This document shows, one piece after another, positions 58,436-64,000 of a DNA stretch of 64,000 nt. This DNA is from Neptunomonas antarctica. Lineage in GTDB: Bacteria > Pseudomonadota > Gammaproteobacteria > Pseudomonadales > Balneatricaceae. The notes beneath the pieces were generated by a model, which saw only the letters and a program-made list of their open reading frames with translations, searched no databases and was not told the origin of the DNA. The position numbers and the translations under genes were made by a program. The DNA is taken from the NCBI RefSeq assembly GCF_001305295.1, contig NZ_LJSI01000015.1, positions 163,181-227,180 on the forward strand, written 5' to 3'. Every line of letters begins with the position of its first letter. Within the stretch, counting starts at the first letter, position 1.

Positions 58436-60010
58436 CTACCCTTTAAATATTCTGATTGCTGCATTAACTCTCTTGATTACATTTCCCGTATCGTTAATGA
58501 ATTCAGCGGTAGAGTCGACATAATCCTGATCGTCAAGTAACAGCTCTATCTTGGAATTTATTTCTTTATTTTCAAAGACTGATCCTGAAGCTATAGCCTT
58601 TGCGAAACCAACAGTTACAGCATCGAATTTTGATAGAAGAAGAGTTCCACCAGTTCTAAATAGTGATTCACCACAAGCGTTAAGAAGAAGACTAGTGATT
58701 CTTTCAAAAAGCTGATGCAATTCTAGTATCTTATCAGCCTCCATATTCCGATTATCCTCCATATATTTATCAAGAAAACTAGGCATTGGAGCTTTATAAT
58801 TTTCGACGTTTTCATATAAGGCCAAAAATCTTAAAATAGTTTCAACATCTTTATATCGACTATGCTCGGGACCAAACAAGCTACGCCATGATTCATTCTT
58901 ATTAAGATCATGAAGAAGTTCATCAAGAGGCCCATAGAAAATACATGACCTAACTTCTTGTGGTTGCAAAGCTTTGCCGCTCGTATTTAACCTTCTGAAT
59001 ATTTGTACTACTGCATTATTATATTCCTGACCATATTCAGGGCTATCTGATGAAGGGTCTGGTTTGATCACGATACTGTGTAAAATAGAATCACTTAAAG
59101 TCCGTTCATCGGCATCTTCAAGGACCTTAGACTTCGCACCTTTTGCCACATTACGGTTGTAGTAGCATCCGCGAAGATCTTCATGGATTTTTTTGCTGTT
59201 TGATAAGGCGAATTTTCCACCTAAATAGCGCTGAAGTGTCTTTAGTCGTTGTTGACCGTCTACTATATTTAAGTTTTTAGTGATTCGGTCTAGAGCAAGG
59301 AAAATATTTGGAACAGGTAAACCAAGAATCAAAGATTCGATGAATCTAGATTGCTCAACGGGGCTCCATACGAAACCGCGCTGAAATCGTGGTAGTTTAA
59401 TATCACCACGATTGAGTCGTTTAACAAGACCTTCTACATCACTGTCCCAGCCATAACTAGAAACTTCAAATCGAGATGGTTCATCTAATTCGCTACTAAC
59501 AGGATCTATAACCTGAGTTTCTTCGCCGAAATCTGCGACTCCAATGAATTCACTAGAGTCGTAGTTGATGCGATCTAATATCTCAGAAAAGTCAGAACCA
59601 TCAGTAGCATTAAGTGGCTGACCATCCGATAAGTTTAGAACTACAATATTACTATTTTCGACAAATAGCGCGAATACTTGCTCGGGTGATGCAAAAAGAT
59701 GGAACCTTCCTGGCCAAAAACGTGTATCACCTCTACCATTTGCACGATATAGCGACGCCGTTGTTTCTTCACGAAGAGATTTGCTTAAAATAATGCACGG
59801 AAGCATTACTTTATGTTCAGTACCGAAACTTTGGGAATCATAGTCATGTATGTGTTTTGATTTTAATAACTGCGCTATAGGTACGGTAGCGTCCAAGATA
59901 CTTTTTTTTAAGCCATTATCAGTTAAAAAAAGTAGTGCATAAGTAATGCCTGATTGATTTAAAACTTCTGTTTTTTCGAGTTCATCTGGCGTGAGTTCTC
60001 TTGTATTCAT
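58436..60010 (-). CDS. DUF262 (GmrS/ParB-like) protein with N-terminal extension
   Basis: About 524 residues. DUF262 domain in the middle (about 200-380): RGDIKLPRFQRGFVWSP, ESLILGLPVPNIFL and the DGQQRLKTL motif, typical of GmrS-like nucleotide-dependent nucleases. The C-terminal part is helical and has no DUF1524 HNH motif. The first 170 residues are extra, with LYRANGRGDTRFWPGRFHLF resembling the EcoRII N-terminal DNA-binding fold (weak resemblance). ATG 60010 chosen over an upstream ATG at 60064. First gene of the pair with HEPN. Confidence 0.8.
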   Translation of the reverse strand: MNTRELTPDELEKTEVLNQSGITYALLFLTDNGLKKSILDATVPIAQLLKSKHIHDYDSQSFGTEHKVMLPCIILSKSLREETTASLYRANGRGDTRFWPGRFHLFASPEQVFALFVENSNIVVLNLSDGQPLNATDGSDFSEILDRINYDSSEFIGVADFGEETQVIDPVSSELDEPSRFEVSSYGWDSDVEGLVKRLNRGDIKLPRFQRGFVWSPVEQSRFIESLILGLPVPNIFLALDRITKNLNIVDGQQRLKTLQRYLGGKFALSNSKKIHEDLRGCYYNRNVAKGAKSKVLEDADERTLSDSILHSIVIKPDPSSDSPEYGQEYNNAVVQIFRRLNTSGKALQPQEVRSCIFYGPLDELLHDLNKNESWRSLFGPEHSRYKDVETILRFLALYENVENYKAPMPSFLDKYMEDNRNMEADKILELHQLFERITSLLLNACGESLFRTGGTLLLSKFDAVTVGFAKAIASGSVFENKEINSKIELLLDDQDYVDSTAEFINDTGNVIKRVNAAIRIFKG

Positions 60011-60412
60011 ATCAACGGATCCATTATTGATTAGTAATAAAATATTTAATATATTGAAGATCAATTAGTTTATAAATCTGTGATTATCTTCCGTGAAGCC
60101 TCGTGTATTGAGTCTCGCACAGATTATGGTTTTTCGTAGGAGGTGATCTATACACCGAACTAAGCTCCGTTTTTCGACTTAAAATTCTCTGGGATTAATA
60201 GCCCAAAATACAGTTCTTTTCTGACGGTTGCCATTAGAAAAAAGATTCTATGTCGTTGTATTATCTAAAATTGAAGTGCTTGCTTACATCTTACCTATAA
60301 TTTGCAGAGTCGCAAGCAAGCAGCGGTAAGCTAATGAAAATCGGCACTACTTTATAAGTTGTATGATTTTATTAGTTTAAGGGATTTTATTTGTCAACCT
60401 ATGCAAGTAAAG
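60011..60412. other. 402-bp region upstream of the DUF262 gene and IS30
   Basis: AT-rich and without an intact gene. Contains GCTTGCTT/AAGCAAGC 8-bp arms about 30 bases apart near 60280-60325, and the first seven codons of the ORF split by IS30 (60391-60411). Confidence 0.5.
60410..60412. repeat. 3-bp target-site duplication, left copy
   Basis: AAG immediately before the left inverted repeat; matches AAG at 61496-61498 after the right one. IS30 elements usually make 2-4 bp duplications. Confidence 0.7.
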
Positions 60413-60441
60413 CGCGATTTCAGATAATAAGTGCAACACTC
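60413..60441 (+). repeat. IS30 left inverted repeat
   Basis: 29 bases, starts CGCGATTTCA and ends AAGTGCAACACTC. Pairs with the right end at 61467-61495 (23 of 29 identical). Confidence 0.9.
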
Positions 60442-60516
60442 ATGATGGAACGGCGAGAGGAGGTCAATTGCTGATAGTGATACTCTTCAGCTCGCCAAAG
60501 ACAAAGAAGTATCATC

Positions 60517-61464
60517 ATGAGTTACCAGCAATTGACCGAAGGGAAACGATACCAGATTTCGTTACTTATTTCGCAGGGGTTTAGCGCAGCAGATATTGCT
60601 CGTTTTATTAATGTGCACCGATCAACCCTCGGGAGAGAGATTAAACGTAATAGCCTAGCTCAATGCTATCAGCCTGAAGTGGCTGAAACCTTGACTCAGA
60701 AGAGGCGGCGACAATCGATAAAGTACAGCATACCGACCCATGTCGTGGTGTATGTTGAGTGGGCGCTCAGTTTTGATTGGAGTCCTGAGCAGATCAGCGA
60801 AGTGGGTAAGACGGTCGGCTATCGTGTCAGCCATGAATGGATCTACCGCCATGTGGCGGCAGACAAAGCCTCTGGTGGGCAGTTATTCAGGCACTTACGA
60901 CAAGGTCATAAACGATACAGAAGAGGAAAGAACGGTAAGTGCTCCCCGATTCCTAATCGCGTATCTATTGATGTAAGGCCGTCTATTGTGGAATCACGAA
61001 AACGCGTAGGTGATTGGGAAGCGGATACCGTATTAGGGAAACAAGGCACGGGCGTGCTGGTGACACTGGCCGAACGGAAAAGCCGCCTTTATCTTGTTCA
61101 GCGTGTCGACAGTAAACATTCAGACGTTGTCACTCAGGCGATTATCGATATGCTGACACCGTACAAAGAGAGTGTTCACACCATCACCTTTGATAATGGT
61201 GGTGAATTCGCTGGGCATGAGAAGATAGCCAAGAGTCTTGAAGCGGAAATGTACTTTGCTCACCCCTATTCATCCTGGGAGCGTGGCTTGAATGAAAATT
61301 TTAATGGTTTGCTGCGCCAATATATTCCCAAAGGAACCGATTTACGCGGGGTGAGCGATGAATATGTAAGACAGGTGCAAACCCGAATAAACTTAAGGCC
61401 GAGAAAATGTCTCGGCTTTAAGCAGCCACAGAAGATCTTTGACGAACTCTGTCAGGCCGCATAA
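60517..61464 (+). CDS. IS30 family transposase
   Basis: 315 residues. N-terminal helix-turn-helix (MSYQQLTEGKRYQISLLISQG, then FSAADIARFINVHRSTLGREIKRN) and DDE catalytic domain: Asp in GDWEADTVLGK, Asp in TFDNGGEF, Glu in SSWERGLNENFNGLLRQYIPKG. Full length without stops. Single-ORF IS30 layout between matching terminal repeats. Confidence 0.96.
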   Translation: MSYQQLTEGKRYQISLLISQGFSAADIARFINVHRSTLGREIKRNSLAQCYQPEVAETLTQKRRRQSIKYSIPTHVVVYVEWALSFDWSPEQISEVGKTVGYRVSHEWIYRHVAADKASGGQLFRHLRQGHKRYRRGKNGKCSPIPNRVSIDVRPSIVESRKRVGDWEADTVLGKQGTGVLVTLAERKSRLYLVQRVDSKHSDVVTQAIIDMLTPYKESVHTITFDNGGEFAGHEKIAKSLEAEMYFAHPYSSWERGLNENFNGLLRQYIPKGTDLRGVSDEYVRQVQTRINLRPRKCLGFKQPQKIFDELCQAA

Positions 61465-61466
61465 GC

Positions 61467-61495
61467 GAGTGTTGCACTTGAGAGTTGAATTCGCG
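61467..61495 (-). repeat. IS30 right inverted repeat
   Basis: Reverse complement of the left repeat, 23 of 29 identical; followed by the second AAG (61496-61498). Confidence 0.9.
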
Positions 61496-61853
61496 AAGTA
61501 TCTTCATATCAAGTTAAAAAAATAAAACTGGAATGCGATAATTTTCCACGGGCAATTAATTTAAAATCAACACAAATTGATAATTACTTAGCGAATGCTG
61601 TTAAAGCGTTAACAAATAAAAACGAGAATTTTTAATAAAAATAGGATCAAGACCGTAGGGAAAGATATAAGAATAACAAAGTTCATTAAGCGCTTTTGTA
61701 AAACAGCATGATTTGCCTGTTTGTAGCTAGTGGTTCGAACTTATAAATTAGTAGAGTCAGATGAAACTTACTTTTATTATTCCTGGCATGTGTCATCTGT
61801 CCCCACTTAATTACAAAACCTATAGTAACCATGTCCTTCGTTCTGTTTGAAGG
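61496..61853. other. 358-bp region after IS30
   Basis: First 140 bases are the end of the ORF split by IS30. The rest is AT-rich non-coding sequence with the left inverted repeat of the dksA/traR segment (about 61778-61812). No intact gene. Confidence 0.55.
61778..61812 (-). repeat. Inverted repeat, left arm flanking the DksA/TraR gene
   Basis: Read on the minus strand: AATTAAGTGGGG followed by ACAGATGACACATGCCAGGA. Matches, with a 15-base gap, the direct-strand sequence at about 62284-62331 on the other side of the gene. Confidence 0.7.
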
Positions 61854-62120
61854 TCACCTCAATTGGTTGTCTTTGCTGCCGCGTCGGTTATAGCTACTGA
61901 GGTTGGCTTGCTGTTCGTCGAGCGCGGTCTGGCAGCGGACACATAATCGCACACCGGGCACAGCATTGCGTCGCGCTTCTGGGATGATGGCTTCACATTC
62001 CTCGCAATGCGTTAAGCTATCGCCGCCAGGTAAGCGGCTGCGGACCAGTGCTATCGCATCTTCCACACTGGCATCAATTTGATCCTGAACCGCCCCGTCC
62101 CGGGACCAGCCACCTGCCAT
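61854..62120 (-). CDS. DksA/TraR-type C4 zinc-finger protein
   Basis: 88 residues. Four zinc cysteines C39, C42, C60, C63 (HCEECEAIIPEARR and LCVRCQTALDEQ). No DksA coiled coil: this is the short TraR/YbiI-like form, which can bind the RNA polymerase secondary channel. N-terminal MAGGWSRDGAVQDQIDASVEDAIALVR is typical of the family. Lies alone between inverted repeats, on accessory DNA. Confidence 0.88.
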   Translation of the reverse strand: MAGGWSRDGAVQDQIDASVEDAIALVRSRLPGGDSLTHCEECEAIIPEARRNAVPGVRLCVRCQTALDEQQANLSSYNRRGSKDNQLR

Positions 62121-62283
62121 GATTCGCTCCTGTATTTCTCAAGTTGAATGAGCCTCACATTTAACTTTGATCTAATTTATTCACTAATTCACCACTTAAT
62201 TTCTGATATGCAAAAAAAGCCGCTGAGCTCTTAAATACAAGTTCTTAAATCTAAATGATTAAAGCTGAGCTTCTGTAGAATAA

Positions 62284-62331
62284 AATTAAGTGGGGGTGAA
62301 CTAAGAGGGGTCAGACGAAACATGCCGGGAG
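62284..62331 (+). repeat. Inverted repeat, right arm flanking the DksA/TraR gene
   Basis: AATTAAGTGGGG, 15 extra bases, then TCAGACGAAACATGCCGGGA; the counterpart of 61778-61812 in opposite orientation. Confidence 0.7.
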
Positions 62332-62339
62332 TACTTGAC

Positions 62340-62368
62340 CGCGATTGCATATAATAAGTGCAACAAAC
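62340..62368 (+). repeat. Solo IS30-type terminal repeat
   Basis: 29 bases matching the IS30 left end at 25 of 29 positions (CGCGATTGCATATAATAAGT then GCAACAAAC). No transposase or partner end follows, so it is a relic of a related element. Confidence 0.75.
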
Positions 62369-62552
62369 ATGTAATTTAATCGAGCTGATATGACTTCAAT
62401 GGGTTATTTATAAACCACATTGAGTTGATTAAAGGTATTGAGAATAAGTACGAATTTTAACTGAGTAAGCAGCGCCTTGCGGCCTGCAGAAAAGCGCATA
62501 TCCAGAGGCTGGGGCTAAAGGTTAACTATTACCCCACAGGGATTTTCGCCTT

Positions 62553-62587
62553 AGACATCCTTCCTCATAAAATGAGGAAGGATGTCT
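62553..62587. terminator. Strong hairpin after the PEP-CTERM gene
   Basis: Perfect 16-bp arms AGACATCCTTCCTCAT (62553-62568) / ATGAGGAAGGATGTCT (62572-62587), loop AAA, 16 bases beyond the stop of the minus-strand gene. No T-run. Confidence 0.6.
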
Positions 62588-62602
62588 TCATTTACAATTA
62601 CT

Positions 62603-63745
62603 TCAGCATTTATTTTTACGGTTGGATTTAACAGAAGCCAGCACAATAAGTATGGCGCCCATTAGAAAACCTGTCGATGGTTCTGGCACTGATACTGCTG
62701 CTGACCTGCTGTTTATCGCGAAACTATCAATGACCTGAATGCCATCACTTAACCCATTAATTGAGCCAGCCCATGTCTCTGATCCCAGGCAATTCGTAGA
62801 TGTCACCGAACCTATGCCAATGGCCGCCGTAGCAAATAAGCTTCCGCAACTAACGCTTGATGTAGCACCCGTTACAGCTCCCGTTACAAAAGCAGTACCC
62901 AGAAAAGATGTACCGGCACCCAGATCCAGAGCACCGCCTAAATTCCAGATGACACCAGCACCCGCGCCTGCGTTAATTATTTCAAATGTAGTATTAGCAC
63001 CCACTGTCATGGCCGCGCTAAGATTAAAAATCCACAACGGATTTTCTTCAAAAAGCCCATCAAGCGTAATGGTTGAACCTGCAACTATAGTCAGAGCCGA
63101 TCCTTCGTAGACTCCGGCATCAAAGTTATAAGATCCTAGGTTCGTCATCACATCATAATCTTTTTTGATGTTAAATAAGGATTTCTGAGCACTATCTATT
63201 TGTTCCAAAGCTTTTGCGAGGTCTAAGGTTTCCTGATAGGAATTGATAGCGGTAGTAGTCGTAGTTGTATTACCTGCACTACTACTGTTTACCACACCTG
63301 CATTAGTGATGGCCGCCGCCGCATACACATCTTCTGCAGATGCGCCCGCTCCCAGCGTGATGGCTGCGCCAGAATAGATATTATCAGCGCTAGCATTAGC
63401 GCCCACAGTGGTGGCGGCACCTGCATAGATGTTTGCAGCGCTGGCGTCAGCACCTAAACTAACGGCCATGCCTGCATAGGTATTTCCCGTGGTAGCGTTA
63501 GCTCCGATTGCCACGGCGGCGTTACCAGAATAGATGTTTGCCGTCTCAGTCCTGGCACCGATTGCAACGGCGGCAACGGCACCGAGATTATTATCAACGA
63601 CCGCGTCTGCTGCTATAGATATGGCAGCACCAGCCACTGCAGAATAACCTAACAAATCAGGACCCAGCAATAAGCCTGCTGCAGCCCCTGATGAGTTGAT
63701 TGATAAGATGCTACATAAGAAAATTTTTGACCATTTGTTGCTCAT
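62603..63745 (-). CDS. Ice-binding-like (DUF3494) PEP-CTERM protein with Ala-rich repeats
   Basis: About 380 residues. Signal peptide about 1-24. Then four to five 18-19-residue repeats of the type AVAIGANATTGNIYSG (about 50-140), a helical linker (ETLDLAKALEQIDSAQKSLFN), and a DUF3494 ice-binding-like domain (LTIVAGSTITLDGLFEENPLWIFN through GTSFLGTAFVTGAVT). Ends with VPEPSTG, a hydrophobic helix and a basic tail, the PEP-CTERM sorting signal. Probably surface or extracellular; ice binding, matrix or adhesion are possible. ATG 63745 with GAGCGG upstream. Confidence 0.8.
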   Translation of the reverse strand: MSNKWSKIFLCSILSINSSGAAAGLLLGPDLLGYSAVAGAAISIAADAVVDNNLGAVAAVAIGARTETANIYSGNAAVAIGANATTGNTYAGMAVSLGADASAANIYAGAATTVGANASADNIYSGAAITLGAGASAEDVYAAAAITNAGVVNSSSAGNTTTTTTAINSYQETLDLAKALEQIDSAQKSLFNIKKDYDVMTNLGSYNFDAGVYEGSALTIVAGSTITLDGLFEENPLWIFNLSAAMTVGANTTFEIINAGAGAGVIWNLGGALDLGAGTSFLGTAFVTGAVTGATSSVSCGSLFATAAIGIGSVTSTNCLGSETWAGSINGLSDGIQVIDSFAINSRSAAVSVPEPSTGFLMGAILIVLASVKSNRKNKC

Positions 63746-64000
63746 AGACCGCTCGAATTGAAACATAAACACTTTTTTTTTCCATTACTGTCGTTCCCAA
63801 ATCTCATCCTAGTATCTGGTTGTATGTGATTAATAGTGTCGTCAAAGAGCCAGAATCAGTCTTTTACTTTAGTATTATTAACCTTTATATAAAATTATAT
63901 GGTTATATATTGACCAGTATAACAATATGTTTACTGCTATCCTAATGATAGTTATTAATTTGTTTGAATAAATATATAAATTTAATTTAACTAGTTGATA

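Larger units (their letters stand above)
60413..61495 (+). mobile_element. IS30-family insertion sequence, 1083 bp
   Basis: Terminal inverted repeats of 29 bases, 23 identical, with CGCGA outermost and AAGTGCAACACTC innermost: left 60413-60441, right 61467-61495 (reverse complement). One intact transposase gene inside, and AAG duplicated on both sides. Looks intact and recent. Confidence 0.92.
60391..61635 (+). pseudogene. Small ORF split by the IS30 element
   Basis: Removing the element and one copy of the AAG duplication joins TTG at 60391 (with AAGGGA upstream) to TAA at 61633-61635 as one 52-codon frame: LSTYASK, then VSSYQVKKIKLECDNFPRAI and NLKSTQIDNYLANAVKALTN ending NENF. No homologue recognised. 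The frame continuity across the insertion makes a real gene likely, though a TTG start leaves doubt. Confidence 0.5.
62121..62602. other. 482-bp region with repeats
   Basis: No intact gene. Holds the right arm of the inverted repeat around 62284-62331, a solo IS30-type end (62340-62368) and a strong hairpin (62553-62587) just after the PEP-CTERM gene. Confidence 0.6.

Noticed and set aside
60280..60325. GCTTGCTT/AAGCAAGC as an attachment site
   Set aside because: No integrase gene and no second copy at the other edge of the island.

Overview
The window looks like chromosome from a marine gammaproteobacterium, probably of the Oceanospirillales type. Reasons: the prlC-yheV block beside a gamma-carbonic anhydrase and the pqq/erc/nosP-nahK genes are laid out much as in Pseudomonas; a Methylophaga-type trimethylamine monooxygenase points to seawater; an ice-binding-like PEP-CTERM protein suggests cold water. 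Genus cannot be read from the sequence alone.

Layout. 0.2-4.4 kb: small secreted protein, gamma-carbonic anhydrase, oligopeptidase A, YheV zinc ribbon, 3-methyladenine glycosylase. 4.4-8.9 kb: a zinc-uptake unit, with zur-znuC-znuB and a MATE exporter in one translationally coupled operon, divergent from znuA across two Zur boxes. 9.0-9.3 kb: two tRNA-Leu(CAG). 9.4-14.5 kb: a 42-residue membrane microprotein, then a CHASE histidine kinase / single-domain receiver / receiver-GGDEF-EAL operon. 14.7-17.0 kb: class-V aminotransferase divergent from an Lrp/AsnC regulator. 17.2-22.5 kb: pqqABCDE plus an S9 peptidase. 22.5-26.3 kb: PH-domain protein, M23 endopeptidase, gamma-glutamylcyclotransferase, YedI. 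26.4-29.3 kb: tmm operon with a DMT transporter, a winged-helix protein and a 36-residue membrane peptide. 29.8-37.3 kb: ErcA, ErcS, NosP, NahK and an ErbR-type response regulator. 37.5-43.8 kb: LysE exporter, Slp lipoprotein, an oxidoreductase-like microprotein, and the PQQ-associated ABC operon (permease, ATPase, beta-propeller, binding protein) with a divergent secreted protein.

44-62 kb is an accessory defence island. It opens with debris (C5-methyltransferase C-terminus, IS3 orfA remnant). Then comes a three-gene operon: a 998-residue protein of unknown fold, a 2060-residue DEAD/DEAH-DUF1998 helicase (Druantia type III-like, DruH/DruE), and a NERD-nuclease/UvrD-like helicase. After an IS3 orfB remnant follow an intact C5 cytosine methyltransferase and a convergent DUF262-HEPN pair. 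An intact IS30-family element with 29-bp inverted repeats and a 3-bp target duplication has split a small ORF. A DksA/TraR zinc-finger gene between inverted repeats and an ice-binding-like PEP-CTERM protein end the window.

How the genes fit together: pqqABCDE makes the cofactor for quinoprotein alcohol dehydrogenases; ErcA/ErcS/NahK/ErbR are the known type of regulators of that oxidation, with NosP adding a possible nitric-oxide input; the PQQ-ABC operon is normally found with such dehydrogenases. No quinoprotein dehydrogenase lies in the window. The most promising new biology is the Druantia-like operon with its NERD-helicase third gene, and the methyltransferase/DUF262/HEPN set next to it.
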